Shown: piece after piece, positions 35,397 through 45,334 of the stretch
How the letters are laid out: every line of letters starts with the position of its first letter
How positions within the stretch are numbered: position 1 is the first letter of the stretch
Origin: Okeanomitos corallinicola TIOX110
Lineage (GTDB): Bacteria; Cyanobacteriota; Cyanobacteriia; Cyanobacteriales; Nostocaceae
Assembly (NCBI RefSeq): GCF_038050375.1
Contig: NZ_CP150886.1
Location: 930,001 to 994,000, forward strand
DNA length: 64,000 nt
Direction of reading: 5' to 3'
The notes under the pieces: generated by a model
The model's input: only the letters and a program-made list of their open reading frames with translations
Database searches by the model: none
What the model was told of the DNA's origin: nothing
Translations under genes and position numbers: made by a program

Positions 35397-36701
35397 ATGG
35401 CAATGGCAACCAACCGTATTGAGGCGTTTCAACAAGCATTTCGTAATTTACAGTTACAACCTTTGGTGACACCAGAAGAAACGGCAAATCTTCGAGTTCC
35501 TTATGGTGATAATTTTATTGAAGAATTAGAGCAATTAGTATTAGATTGTAGTGATTATACCAATCAGTTAATTTTTGCAGGACATCGCGGTTGTGGAAAG
35601 TCTACATTATTAGCAGAGTTTGCACGGCAGTTTGACGGTAACTATCTAACAATCTTTTTTTCTATATCTGATTTAATCGAAACTACAGCTATTAATCACA
35701 TTAATATTCTTTTTGCCATTGCTTTACAAATTATGGCTAAAGCGGAGGAAGAAAAGATTGAAATTGAACCAGATAAAAAAGAAAGATTTTTTAATTGGTT
35801 TAAAGACAGAACGCAAATTGAAGAAAGTAAAATAGGTGCTGAACTAGAAGCAGGCTTTGATTTGTTGGGATTCCTTAAAAGTAAGTTAAAAGCTGAAGCC
35901 ACTATCCGCGAAGTTATAGAAACTAAATTTTCTCGTAATTTTCAAGATTTAATTGATACTCTTAATTTAATCGCTACAGAAGTTTCTTTAGCTTGTAAAA
36001 AAGATATTGTAGTGATTATTGATGATTTAGATAAATTAGATTTAGAAGCTATTGAAAAGATATTTAAAAAAAATATTAAAGCTTTATTACAACCTAATTT
36101 TTTTGTTATCTATACAATTCCTATTGCGACAATTCGTGATGGTGTTTTAAAAAAGCATATCGAAGATGAAACAAGTAATCGCATTTTTGTAATGCCAGTG
36201 TTGAAGACCTATCGTAAAGGTGAAAGCCATAAAGATAACACTCAACCAGTTGATGCCACGATCAATAAATTACAAGAAATTTTGCGTAAACGAATTGATA
36301 AAACTTTACTAGCAGATGATGTTTTACTTGAGATTGCTTTAGCTAGTGGTGGTGTAATTCGAGAGCTAGTCCGCATTACTCAAAAATGTTGTAGTTTAGT
36401 ATTAGTTCAGTTGCGACAAAAAGTAAAAAAGCTAGAACCAATAGATAATGTACAGATTGATAAATTGATTTTGCAGGAAGCACTCGATATTTTGCGAAAT
36501 GATATGACAATTACTCTGAGCAAAACTGATCGGGAAATTTTGCAGGAAACATATACGAATTATCGCCCTGATGATCCTAAACAGCAAGAATTTCTTGATT
36601 TACTCCACAATGTTTATGTCATCGAATATAAAAACACTGAGAGTTGGTACGATCTTCATCCTCTGGTGATTGAACAGTTAAAGCTAGAAGAGTTAATTTA
36701 A
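35397..36701 (+). CDS. P-loop ATPase (AAA/STAND-like), partner of the TPR protein
   Basis: 434 aa. The P-loop is FAGHRGCGKSTLLAEFA (about residues 60-76) and Walker B is DIVVIIDDLDKLD (about 201-213). An acidic/helical insertion separates them (about 115-175), and a winged-helix-like C-terminal part ends with WYDLHPLVIEQL (about 418-429). The layout fits STAND-type or KAP-like signal ATPases. Its stop overlaps the start of the TPR gene by one base (TAATG), so the two proteins are made together. A second ATG at 35403 is equally possible as the start. The function is inferred to be a switch responding to the TPR protein or its ligand; nothing here proves it. Confidence 0.75.
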   Translation: MAMATNRIEAFQQAFRNLQLQPLVTPEETANLRVPYGDNFIEELEQLVLDCSDYTNQLIFAGHRGCGKSTLLAEFARQFDGNYLTIFFSISDLIETTAINHINILFAIALQIMAKAEEEKIEIEPDKKERFFNWFKDRTQIEESKIGAELEAGFDLLGFLKSKLKAEATIREVIETKFSRNFQDLIDTLNLIATEVSLACKKDIVVIIDDLDKLDLEAIEKIFKKNIKALLQPNFFVIYTIPIATIRDGVLKKHIEDETSNRIFVMPVLKTYRKGESHKDNTQPVDATINKLQEILRKRIDKTLLADDVLLEIALASGGVIRELVRITQKCCSLVLVQLRQKVKKLEPIDNVQIDKLILQEALDILRNDMTITLSKTDREILQETYTNYRPDDPKQQEFLDLLHNVYVIEYKNTESWYDLHPLVIEQLKLEELI

Positions 36702-38965
36702 TGAATGCCTTAACCAATGAAGATATTATCAAAGCAAACGAACAGACTTACATTAGTTTGTTAGTTTCAGTTGAAGCTGGCATTGGGATGTTACAGATTT
36801 TCATTGCGGTGTGTGATGCAGATCGCCAACGTGAAAACATTATAGCTAGTTATGAGAGAGAATTAGCAGCCAATATCAATATTTATCGAGTATATCTTGA
36901 TCACAAAGAGCCAAGTTTAAAGCAAGCCATCACGCAACAAGTTATATTAAAAGAAAATGCTGTAGCAACAGTATTAGGTGCTGAAAGATTAGGATTATGG
37001 GATCAAGACAAATCTTTAAAAAAGTTTTTTGGTTATTTGCAATGGACACGAGAAGCATTGCGAGAACTAAAAATGCCGATTATCTTATGGATACCATCTC
37101 GCATTTATGCTCAACTTGCCAAGCAAGCACCTGATTTTTGGAGTTGGCGTAATGGTGTATTTCATTTTCAGCCTGAACCGTCTTTAGTCACAAATGAGTT
37201 ACTAGTCAGTCATAATTTTGAGGCTATTGGAAATAATCAATCAAGTTCCGTTTTTTCACCAGAACAATTAGAAACTTCTTTAGCTGAAGCTATTAAGCAA
37301 TGGGGAGCAGATAGTAGTAAAGTAGAAACTTTCTATAGCCAGCTAGGTAATTTGTATGCAGAAAGAGTGAAATCAGGAAAATCAGCAAATAGAGAACATG
37401 AATTAGAATTAGCTGAAAAATATTTTAATCAAGCAATAGTTTTTCAAACTCAGTTTCAACAAAAAGATGCTCTTGCTACCAGTCTGAATAATTTGGCAGC
37501 ATTGTACAGGTCACAAGGACGATACAACGAAGCTGAACCTCTGTATTTGCAATCTTTAGATATCATCAAACGCCAATTAGGTGATGATCATCCCTCTGTT
37601 GCTACCAGTCTCAATAATTTGGCAGCATTGTATGAATCTCAAGGACGTTACAACGATGCTGAACCTCTTTATTTGCAATCTTTAGATATCTGGAAACGCC
37701 AATTAGGTGATGATCATCCCGATGTTGCTTCCAGTCTGAATAATTTGGCTTTGTTGTATAGAAATCAAGGACGTTACAACGAAGCTGAACCTCTTTATTT
37801 ACAATCTTTAGATATCAGGAAACGCCAATTAGGTGATGATCATCCCGATGTTGCTTCCAGTCTCAATAATTTGGCAGGATTGTATGAATCACAAGGACGT
37901 TACAACGAAGCTGAACCTCTTTATTTACAATCTTTAGATATCAGGAAACGCCAATTAGGTGATGATCATCCCTCTGTTGCTACCAGTCTCAATAATTTGG
38001 CAGCATTGTATGAATCTCAAGGACGTTACAACGATGCTGAACCTCTTTATTTACAATCTTTAGATATCAGGAAACGCCAATTAGGTGATGATCATCCCGA
38101 TGTTGCTTCCAGTCTGAATAATTTGGCTTTGTTGTATAGAAATCAAGGACGTTACAACGAAGCTGAACCTCTTTATTTGCAATCTTTAGATATCTGGAAA
38201 CGCCAATTAGGTGATGATCATCCCGATGTTGCTTCCAGTCTCAATAATTTGGCAGGATTGTATGAATCACAAGGACGTTACAACGAAGCTGAACCTCTTT
38301 ATTTACAATCTTTAGATATCAGGAAACGCCAATTAGGTGATGATCATCCCGATGTTGCTTCCAGTCTCAATAATTTGGCAGGATTGTATGAATCACAAGG
38401 ACGTTACAACGAAGCTGAACCTCTTTATTTACAATCTTTAGATATCAGGAAACGCCAATTAGGTGATGATCATCCCGATGTTGCTTCCAGTCTCAATAAT
38501 TTGGCAGGATTGTATGAATCACAAGGACGTTACAACGAAGCTGAACCTCTTTATTTACAATCTTTAGATATCAGGAAACGCCAATTAGGTGATGATCATC
38601 CCTCTGTTGCTACCAGTCTGAATAATTTGGCAGGATTGTATGAATCACAAGGTAAATACTCAGAAGCTGAAAATTTAGCTAAACAAGCATTAGCAATATA
38701 TCAAAATAGATTAGGTAATGAACATCCTAATACACAAAACACAGCAGTTACAGTAAAATGCTTGTATATACAGGGACTTTTGCATTGCAATAAAAGCACT
38801 TTGATTAATATTCTTCAAGAACTAGCACAACAAGCAAACCGTCCTAAACTAAATACAGAAACAGCATTAACCTTGCTAGAACAGTTAGAAAACAATCCTG
38901 AATTATTGTCATCTATTCGAGAGTCTTTACAACAGCAAACAGAAGCATCAGATGATATCCCATAA
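36701..38965 (+). CDS. N-terminal unknown domain plus tandem TPR array
   Basis: 754 aa. Residues 1-170 form a domain without a P-loop, with LLVSVEAGIGMLQIFIAVCD, YRVYLDHKEPSLKQAI and WIPSRIYAQLAKQAPDFWSW; I remember similar N-terminal domains on other cyanobacterial TPR proteins next to ATPases but know no function. Residues about 255-660 are nine near-identical 42-aa kinesin-light-chain-type TPR units (core RYNEAEPLYLQSLDI, KRQLGDDHP, VASSLNNLA) and a diverged last unit, then a helical tail. The array should form a superhelical binding surface. It is translationally coupled to the ATPase. No catalytic residues are evident, so it is probably a sensor or scaffold. Confidence 0.8.
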   Translation: MNALTNEDIIKANEQTYISLLVSVEAGIGMLQIFIAVCDADRQRENIIASYERELAANINIYRVYLDHKEPSLKQAITQQVILKENAVATVLGAERLGLWDQDKSLKKFFGYLQWTREALRELKMPIILWIPSRIYAQLAKQAPDFWSWRNGVFHFQPEPSLVTNELLVSHNFEAIGNNQSSSVFSPEQLETSLAEAIKQWGADSSKVETFYSQLGNLYAERVKSGKSANREHELELAEKYFNQAIVFQTQFQQKDALATSLNNLAALYRSQGRYNEAEPLYLQSLDIIKRQLGDDHPSVATSLNNLAALYESQGRYNDAEPLYLQSLDIWKRQLGDDHPDVASSLNNLALLYRNQGRYNEAEPLYLQSLDIRKRQLGDDHPDVASSLNNLAGLYESQGRYNEAEPLYLQSLDIRKRQLGDDHPSVATSLNNLAALYESQGRYNDAEPLYLQSLDIRKRQLGDDHPDVASSLNNLALLYRNQGRYNEAEPLYLQSLDIWKRQLGDDHPDVASSLNNLAGLYESQGRYNEAEPLYLQSLDIRKRQLGDDHPDVASSLNNLAGLYESQGRYNEAEPLYLQSLDIRKRQLGDDHPDVASSLNNLAGLYESQGRYNEAEPLYLQSLDIRKRQLGDDHPSVATSLNNLAGLYESQGKYSEAENLAKQALAIYQNRLGNEHPNTQNTAVTVKCLYIQGLLHCNKSTLINILQELAQQANRPKLNTETALTLLEQLENNPELLSSIRESLQQQTEASDDIP
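37471..38650 (+). repeat. 126-bp tandem repeats encoding the TPR array
   Basis: Nine head-to-tail units of 126 bp, nearly identical at DNA level, including silent positions. Units differ at a few fixed places (ATCTGGAAA or ATCAGGAAA; CCCGATGTT or CCCTCTGTT; TTGTATGAATCA or TTGTATAGAAAT). Units 2-3 and 5-6 share the same variant order, which points to a 378-bp (three-unit) duplication; units 7-9 are almost the same. Confidence 0.92.
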
Positions 38966-39089
38966 AATTCCTCACATCATTTACTCCTAACCCATCGCCA
39001 AAATAAGAGCATAAAACTCTTGACTTGTGATTGGATATTTGTTATCATGAAATTGATAAGGAAGAACTATCTTACACTCATCAATAAAA

Positions 39090-39830
39090 TCAACAAACCC
39101 TTTCCGGTACAACTATATAACCTGTACTTTCATCTCCTAAAACTAGATTCTTTTCCGTTCCCCAAAACCACCAATAAGCGCCAACGTAAGCACAAATTAA
39201 ACTATCTAACATATCTTCCGTAGCTTTAAGTTCCTTTCCTGTGGTGGGTATTTCCGAGGGAAACGAACCGCAGATAAACGCAGATGAACACAGATATGGT
39301 GAAATCTTGGGCAGGATTTCTTGGATGTAATTATATAATTGGATGAGTTCTAAACGGCGTTCTGCAATTTTTCCTTTCTTATATTTGAGAATTCTATCTA
39401 ATTGAAATAAGTTAACTATGGCTGGATGGGGAAACACTTCTATTTGATATCTGCCTGGTTTTTGGGGTTCAATTGTAGGTGCATGAACAAAACCACGGGT
39501 TTCTAATTCCAAGCCAAAATTAATAGTACGTTCTGCAAAAGCTAAATTTTGGTTAGCTGGATAGCAACCAGCATGATATTTACCAAAGTATTTATGACTG
39601 AGTTTATCCGGTAAACGACTTCCTGTAGGGTTCGGGATCAAGGTGGGTGCATCCACAGCAATGATCGCTGGTTCTCCCGTTTGCAGATTTTCATCTATCC
39701 ACAGGAAGATATCTGCAATGGCATCTTGACGATCTAAATCTAATAGTTGTAATTTTCCGTCTATGAGTTCTAAACAACATAGGCCGCTGGGTTGGGAAGT
39801 CCAGCCAAAGTCCACACCGATAAATTTCAT
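39090..39830 (-). CDS. DUF429 family protein (predicted RNase H-like nuclease fold)
   Basis: 246 aa from the ATG at 39830 (MKFIGVDFGWTSQPSG). The first strand GVDFGW with its Asp, IIAVDAP (about residue 71) and the Asp pair near the end (TEDMLDSLICAYVGAYW) fit the DUF429 family, predicted to have an RNase H-like fold. A dispersed repeat at 39261-39299 is inserted in frame and translated as CSSAFICGSFPSE. A frame extension to 39881 adds 17 residues without support. Function unknown. Confidence 0.8.
   Translation of the reverse strand: MKFIGVDFGWTSQPSGLCCLELIDGKLQLLDLDRQDAIADIFLWIDENLQTGEPAIIAVDAPTLIPNPTGSRLPDKLSHKYFGKYHAGCYPANQNLAFAERTINFGLELETRGFVHAPTIEPQKPGRYQIEVFPHPAIVNLFQLDRILKYKKGKIAERRLELIQLYNYIQEILPKISPYLCSSAFICGSFPSEIPTTGKELKATEDMLDSLICAYVGAYWWFWGTEKNLVLGDESTGYIVVPERVC
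39261..39299. repeat. Dispersed repeat inserted in the DUF429 gene
   Basis: AACCGCAGATAAACGCAGAT followed by GAACACAGAT is a repeat frequent in cyanobacterial intergenic DNA. Here it lies in the coding frame without breaking it. Confidence 0.7.
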
Positions 39831-40014
39831 AAAATCAAATAATCCCAAAAATTCCGTAAATATTCTTGATATATATCCCAAGATATGAGTTTACTGGTAA
39901 ATAACCAGGCAAAATTCTAGTAAGCTCACGTAATCACAAAATCATTAAGAAGGATCACAATCGTAACTTTTCTTAGAGTTTTGACCTGACAGTAAACCTC
40001 AATATCGAAAAACC

Positions 40015-41676
40015 ATGAATACAACTTGGCAAGGTATAACCCAGTTGACAGAGTTTGGTTTGTCGAACAGGGTGCAAAATTTTCATAATTTTCACATTTT
40101 TCTCGCACAATCTCCAGTTTTACAACCTGACGAGTCAGCAATAACTACAGGTGTGAACGATGTACAAGGAGTTTTTGAACAACTACTTCAGTTTACCCCT
40201 CGTTTATTAGGATCTGCGGCGATTTTGTTGGTAGGTTGGCTACTCGCTGCTATCATCGCCAAAGCTACTAAAAAAATCCTTGACAACACAGATATAGATA
40301 ACAGGATAGCAGCAGGAATCACTGCTGGCCAGGAAGTCCCCCAGGTAGAGAAATTAATCTCTGGCTTGGTGTTTTGGAGTATTATCCTGTTGACGGTGGT
40401 AGCTGTTTTACAGAATTTAGGTCTGGAAGTAGCCTCTCGTCCACTTAACAGCTTTTTAGATCAAGTAATTGGCTTTTTGCCTAAAATTCTTGGCGCAGGT
40501 ATATTTTTAGGCGCAGCCTGGTTTTTAGCAACTATCGTTAAATTGATTACGGTACGTAGTTTACAAACCTTGCAGTTAGATCAGTTCCTAGAATCAGAAC
40601 CTGAAGACGGTACACCAGGTTTAAATCAACAAAATCTCAGTGAGACTATCGGTAGTGCTTTATATTGGTTTATTTTTTTACTGTTCCTGATTCCAGTTTT
40701 AGATACTTTAGGACTGCAACAAGCACTACAACCAGTCCAGGCTTTAATTACGGAAATTCTCGCCATTCTGCCTGATATTTTGGCAGGATTATTAATTGGT
40801 ACTGTCGGCTGGTTTTTGGCTGGTATCCTTCGCAGGGTGGTAACTCGTTTACTACACACAACTGGTCTGGATCATTTAGGTAGTAGATTTGGTTTGTCTC
40901 CCACTACAGGAGTACAATCTTTATCAAGTATTATCGGTACGATTGTCTACATTTTGATTTTGATTCCTGTAGCGATCGCATCCTTGAATGCTCTGAAAAT
41001 TGAGGCTATCTCTGCACCGGCAATTTCTATGTTGCAGCAGGTTCTCAATGTTCTACCTAGCATTTTTACCGCTGTCGGCATTTTGATAGTTTCCTATTTC
41101 TTGGGTAGATTTGCCAGTGAGTTGGTAACAAGCATCCTCACCAGTTTAGGTTTTAATAACATTTTCACCATCTTAGGTTTACCCTCTCTGGTTCAGCAAA
41201 CAGACAGTTCTGAATCAATGCCTACACCAAGTCGCACTCCTTCGGAAATTGTGGGTGTGATCGCCTTAGTGGGTATTATGCTGTTTGCCACTGTTGCGGC
41301 AGTGAATATCTTAAATATTCCGGCTTTGACAGTTTTGGTGACAGGTATTGTCATTCTCTTGGGACGAATTTTATCAGGCTTGATAGTATTTGCCATCGGT
41401 TTGTTTTTAGCAAATCTGGCTTTTAATATCATTAGCAGTTCTGGTAATTCCCAAACCAGAATTTTGGCTCAATTAGCCAGAATTTCTATTATTACCCTAG
41501 TTTCCGCAATGGCATTACAGCAGATCGGCGTTGCTCCTGATATCGTTAATTTAGCCTTTGGTTTATTACTTGGGGCGATCGCTGTAGCCATTGCTTTAGC
41601 ATTCGGTTTAGGTGGCCGCGACGTAGCCCAAGAACAAATGCGAGAATGGTTAGACTCTTTTAAAAATAGGGAATAG
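40015..41676 (+). CDS. Mechanosensitive-channel-like membrane protein with repeated TM_helix units (CmpX type)
   Basis: 553 aa. Three or four repeats of a helix pattern (PRLLGSAAILLVGWLLAAII, PKILGAGIFLGAAWFLATIV, PDILAGLLIGTVGWFLAGIL, PSIFTAVGILIVSYFLGRFA) alternate with other membrane segments, giving about ten or more helices. This repeat is the conserved TM_helix (PF05552) seen in CmpX and related channel proteins. No large cytoplasmic MscS domain follows. It should be in the plasma membrane and may respond to osmotic or membrane tension. The gene stands alone, convergent with the GTPase gene. Confidence 0.8.
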   Translation: MNTTWQGITQLTEFGLSNRVQNFHNFHIFLAQSPVLQPDESAITTGVNDVQGVFEQLLQFTPRLLGSAAILLVGWLLAAIIAKATKKILDNTDIDNRIAAGITAGQEVPQVEKLISGLVFWSIILLTVVAVLQNLGLEVASRPLNSFLDQVIGFLPKILGAGIFLGAAWFLATIVKLITVRSLQTLQLDQFLESEPEDGTPGLNQQNLSETIGSALYWFIFLLFLIPVLDTLGLQQALQPVQALITEILAILPDILAGLLIGTVGWFLAGILRRVVTRLLHTTGLDHLGSRFGLSPTTGVQSLSSIIGTIVYILILIPVAIASLNALKIEAISAPAISMLQQVLNVLPSIFTAVGILIVSYFLGRFASELVTSILTSLGFNNIFTILGLPSLVQQTDSSESMPTPSRTPSEIVGVIALVGIMLFATVAAVNILNIPALTVLVTGIVILLGRILSGLIVFAIGLFLANLAFNIISSSGNSQTRILAQLARISIITLVSAMALQQIGVAPDIVNLAFGLLLGAIAVAIALAFGLGGRDVAQEQMREWLDSFKNRE

Positions 41677-41705
41677 GGCATAGGGCATTGGGCATTGGGC
41701 ATTGG
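41674..41705. repeat. Heptamer tandem repeat (GGGCATT)
   Basis: GGGCATAGGGCATTGGGCAT and further units follow the stop of the channel-like gene; two units also occur at 43795-43808. Confidence 0.85.
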
Positions 41706-41752
41706 TAAAAATCTACTCCCTCTCTCCTGCTGTCACCGTGGCGTAGCACCTG

Positions 41753-43189
41753 TCACCTTCTGCCCACCTTTGTTAACAACTCATCTTTAATGCGGTTTAA
41801 AATTGATGTTTCATCCAAAGTAGATAAAATCTTACTCACCACCGCTTTTGGTCCATCGGGTCCCCAAGTCGCCCCATTTGCTAAATAGGCTTTGGTGACT
41901 TGGCCGATACCATAGGATGAAACTCCCGCTACCGCCCCTTGGGTGACTGCTACTGATAAATACGGTGCTAGAGTAACTCCCGCAGTCACAGAGGTGGAAA
42001 CACCCAGCAAGGTTTTGAGACTACTTAAACCCAAATTTGCTAACAACTCACTCGCACCAATTCCGCCCATACTCAGGGCGATTTTTTGTAGCAATTTTAC
42101 CGCACCTCTTTCTGTCATCTCGATGCTATAAAGTTGAGATAAACCTAAAATTAAAGCAATATCAATTACTACGCCACTAAGTATATCTACTACAGTCACA
42201 GGGTTTAATGCGATCGCCAGAGCTTTAGTCATTACCGCTTTCCAAATCAAATCATTAGCGTTTTTGTCTCTAATTTCTAATTTTCGCTGTACAACCTGCT
42301 CATTTACAGCATCAGCATAAAGCATAGTATTCAACGCCACCAAAGCCTTACCTTCCCGTTGCAAAATTTCCAAAATCTTGATTTTTAATTCATCCACCCG
42401 CGCCTGACCTGGACGTAGTTTAATATTCCTCGTACCATCAGAATTAACTACCGCAGTTTTCACTAGAGGAGAAGCAGCAGACATCACAATTTCATCAGGT
42501 GAAAGTAACTCTCTGACACGATCATCCCGAATTTTTTCGTAAATCGCAATTCTATCAGTTTCGGGATATTGATCAACTTTGTTAAACACCAAAATGATCG
42601 GTTTACCCACTTCTCGTAACTGTGAAAGTGCCACCTGTTCAATTTTGGTCATATCACCAGAAATAACAAACAAAATTAAATCCGCTTGTTTTGCTACCTG
42701 TTGAGCTAATACAGTACGGGTTTCTCCGTCTACCTCATCTAAACCCGGAGTATCAACCAACTCCACCTGAGACTGGCCAGTTCTAGCAAAAGTTGCTTTT
42801 AAAGTACCAATCTCTTCTTTAGTAATACTCCAACTTACCTTTTGTTCAGCGCGGGTAACACCATGTAAAGGCCCAGTTTCAAATACAGTTTCACCTACTA
42901 AAGCATTAAGCAGGGAAGACTTTCCCCGTCCCACCATACCAAAAGCCGCAATCTGGACTACCATACTTTCCAGTTTGTCCAGCATAGTTTCTAAATCAGC
43001 AATTTGCGCTTCCAGACCGGATTTTTCCTGGTTACTCAAGTCAAGACCATTAACTAAATTTTGCAACGCTGTTTTTGCTTGTTTATAGTTAAGTTCCGCT
43101 TGAATATCTTCAAAGGTAAAAATAGCATGATCTAATTCTTGTTCCCATGTAGTTGAGTTATTTTGATCAGCTTCTGGTAATGATGTCAT
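41753..43189 (-). CDS. Dynamin/Era-like GTPase with DUF697 membrane domain
   Basis: 478 aa. GTPase motifs: G1 GMVGRGKSSLLNAL (about residues 85-98), G3 VDTPGLDEVDG (about 139-149), G4 FNKVDQYPE (about 190-198). The C-terminal half has hydrophobic segments (about 325-350 and 370-430) characteristic of DUF697 proteins. The switch region GVTRAEQ resembles that of bacterial dynamin-like GTPases. Likely membrane-associated and acting on membrane or envelope organisation; the target is unknown. It starts at 43189 close to an N-terminal acidic helix (SLPEADQNN). Confidence 0.85.
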   Translation of the reverse strand: MTSLPEADQNNSTTWEQELDHAIFTFEDIQAELNYKQAKTALQNLVNGLDLSNQEKSGLEAQIADLETMLDKLESMVVQIAAFGMVGRGKSSLLNALVGETVFETGPLHGVTRAEQKVSWSITKEEIGTLKATFARTGQSQVELVDTPGLDEVDGETRTVLAQQVAKQADLILFVISGDMTKIEQVALSQLREVGKPIILVFNKVDQYPETDRIAIYEKIRDDRVRELLSPDEIVMSAASPLVKTAVVNSDGTRNIKLRPGQARVDELKIKILEILQREGKALVALNTMLYADAVNEQVVQRKLEIRDKNANDLIWKAVMTKALAIALNPVTVVDILSGVVIDIALILGLSQLYSIEMTERGAVKLLQKIALSMGGIGASELLANLGLSSLKTLLGVSTSVTAGVTLAPYLSVAVTQGAVAGVSSYGIGQVTKAYLANGATWGPDGPKAVVSKILSTLDETSILNRIKDELLTKVGRR

Positions 43190-43512
43190 ATCAAGAACCG
43201 TAATTTTATTGATTAACCCTCTGTTCCATCCTAAACATCTACATCATTTAACATACTTTTATTATATTTGTGCTTTTCAAGTCATGAAGAAACTTAATTT
43301 TTCCGGTTAAGTTTAATCTCATGTTTCTAAATATGACTTTTTTCTGTTTCCTGTTCCTTGTGAAATTAAACTTGACATGGATTCTCAAAATATGATATAT
43401 TTGTATGCTGTTTCAAGTATATTTATCTACGCTAGGCTAAAAGTCTATCAATAACATCGGTAACTAAAGATTGCCTAAGTGTAGGTTTTTGTTGTTTATT
43501 CATGAGGTGAAT
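43190..43512. other. Divergent promoter region between the GTPase and the small basic protein genes
   Basis: 323 bp, AT-rich, no gene. It must carry both promoters; no single box is convincing beyond AT-rich TATGATATATTT near 43392-43403. Confidence 0.4.
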
Positions 43513-43698
43513 ATGGCCAAGCGCCGTAACCCGAAAAAAGAAAAGGCGCTACGGAACCAGGCTTATGCCAGAAAGTTTCGTAAACGGACTACTACAGGAA
43601 GAATGCAAAGAAGGTTCCAACAGAGACCACCTAAGAGTGAAGAGGAAGAAGGAACAGGAGCAGCAGGAGGAACAGGAGCAATGGATACTGCTGATTAA
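43513..43698 (+). CDS. Conserved small basic protein
   Basis: 61 aa from the ATG at 43513 (MAKRRNPKKEKALRNQAYAR). The first 45 residues are very basic, like an RNA or ribosome binding protein; the tail is acidic and glycine-rich (SEEEEGTGAAGGTGAM). GAGGTG stands 5-10 nt before this ATG, which selects it over the in-frame ATG at 43471. I know of similar short proteins in filamentous cyanobacteria but no function. A terminator follows at 43743. Confidence 0.75.
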   Translation: MAKRRNPKKEKALRNQAYARKFRKRTTTGRMQRRFQQRPPKSEEEEGTGAAGGTGAMDTAD

Positions 43699-43742
43699 AT
43701 TTACTGTTTAAATATTTACTCTGACATTAATTTGCAATACTT

Positions 43743-43782
43743 AGGCGTACAACTATCTAAATATAATTGTACGCCTTTATTT
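43743..43782 (+). terminator. Terminator-like hairpin after the small basic protein gene
   Basis: AGGCGTACAA (43743-43752) pairs perfectly with TTGTACGCCT (43767-43776), followed by TTATTTAT. Confidence 0.75.
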
Positions 43783-43842
43783 ATGCTAATACAGGGCATT
43801 GGGCATTGGGTTATTCATCTTTTCCTGCTCCCCTTGCTCTTT

Positions 43843-45225
43843 TCAACTAAGTTGGGTATGAGCGGATAAAATAGCCTGTTGAATTTGGTCAAAGCCTGTA
43901 CCGCCATAGCTGTTGCGGGCAGCTACTACTTGACGGGGAGATATCGCTGCATAAATATCTGCCTCAAAAGCTGGGTGTATTTGTTGCCATTCTTCTATGG
44001 TTAAATCTTTGAGCAACTTACCAGCGGCTATACTGGTTTTTACAACTTTTCCCACTAGGTTATAAGCTTCTCTAAAGGGTACTCCTCTGGCTGCTAGGTA
44101 GTCTGCCACATCGGTAGCGTTAGAAAAATCTTCTGTTACCGCTGCTGCTAGGCGTTGGTGACGAAATTCTAAACCTTCTTTCATTAAAATTGTCATTGCT
44201 TCCAGACAGGCTTTCACGGTGTTGACACTGTCAAAAATGCCTTCTTTATCTTCTTGTAAGTCTTTGTTATATGCCAGGGGTAAACCTTTCATAATGACTA
44301 ACATGGCCTGGAGATGACCGAATACACGCCCTGTTTTTCCGCGTACTAACTCTGGTACATCGGGGTTTTTCTTTTGGGGCATGATGCTAGAACCTGTGGC
44401 ACAGCTATCTTTGAGGGTGACAAAGCGAAATTCTTCTGATGACCAAAGAATCACTTCTTCTGATAGTCTGCTGAGGTGAACCATGATGATGCTGGCAGCA
44501 GAGAGAAATTCTATGGCGAAGTCGCGATCGCTGACTCCATCCAAACTGTTAGCATAAATGCTATCAAAATCTAAGAGTTTGGCTGTGTAATGTCTGTCAA
44601 TGGGAAAAGTTGTTCCCGCTAAAGCACCACAACCTAGAGGCGAAATATTCACCCGTTTATAGACATCTCCTAGCCTCTCCCAGTCCCGCTGTGCCATCTG
44701 AAAGTATGCCAATAGGTGATGAGCTAAACTCACAGGTTGGGCGCGTTGTAGGTGAGTGTAACCGGGAATCAGGGTTTCTACGTTTTGTTCGGCTATTTCT
44801 AATAATACGGTTTGAAATTCCCGTAAATATTGACGAATTTGTGTAATTTGCTCTCTGAGGTAAAGTCTGGTATCTGTTCCTACTTGGTCATTACGAGAAC
44901 GGGCGGTATGTAGTTTTTTACCAACGTCACCCACAATTTCTGTGAGTCTTTTTTCTACGGCAAAATGTACATCTTCGGCATCAATGCCGGGTTGAAATTG
45001 ACCTTGTTGATATTCTTGACGAATTTGTTCTAAACCTGTAACTAATTTCTCTCCTTCTTCTGGGGAAATAATGCCTGTGTGAGCCAGCATTTTGGCATGA
45101 GCTTGAGAACCAGTAATGTCATATTCTATCAGTTCAATATCAAAACTAATACTGGCATTAAAACGAGCGATCGCCGGATGTAGAGCAGATTCAAATCGCT
45201 GACTCCAAGTTACTTTTTCGGTCAT
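43843..45225 (-). CDS. argH: Argininosuccinate lyase
   Basis: 460 aa from the ATG at 45225 ([17 protein letters not shown]); an upstream ATG at 45252 would add MLFLLLVNY, which I reject as not conserved. It catalyses the last step of arginine synthesis. Fumarase-superfamily signatures are visible: [13 protein letters not shown] (about residues 103-115), [11 protein letters not shown] (about 150-160) and the catalytic loop [12 protein letters not shown] (about 277-288). Confidence 0.96.
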   Translation of the reverse strand: MTEKVTWSQRFESALHPAIARFNASISFDIELIEYDITGSQAHAKMLAHTGIISPEEGEKLVTGLEQIRQEYQQGQFQPGIDAEDVHFAVEKRLTEIVGDVGKKLHTARSRNDQVGTDTRLYLREQITQIRQYLREFQTVLLEIAEQNVETLIPGYTHLQRAQPVSLAHHLLAYFQMAQRDWERLGDVYKRVNISPLGCGALAGTTFPIDRHYTAKLLDFDSIYANSLDGVSDRDFAIEFLSAASIIMVHLSRLSEEVILWSSEEFRFVTLKDSCATGSSIMPQKKNPDVPELVRGKTGRVFGHLQAMLVIMKGLPLAYNKDLQEDKEGIFDSVNTVKACLEAMTILMKEGLEFRHQRLAAAVTEDFSNATDVADYLAARGVPFREAYNLVGKVVKTSIAAGKLLKDLTIEEWQQIHPAFEADIYAAISPRQVVAARNSYGGTGFDQIQQAILSAHTQLS

Positions 45226-45288
45226 ATAATTTACAAGAAGAAGAAATAACAAAACATAGTGATTAGTTATTAGTCATTAGCGATTTAT

Positions 45289-45324
45289 TTGCACCCCATC
45301 ACCAATCACCAATCACCAATCACC
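45289..45324. repeat. Heptamer tandem repeat (CACCAAT)
   Basis: Four or five units CACCAATCACCAATCACCAA between argH and the next small gene. Confidence 0.9.
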
Positions 45325-45334
45325 AACTAACAAT

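Noticed and set aside
37471-38650. Possible CRISPR array from regular repeats
   Set aside because: Units are 126 bp, contiguous without unique spacers, and encode TPR motifs in one open frame.
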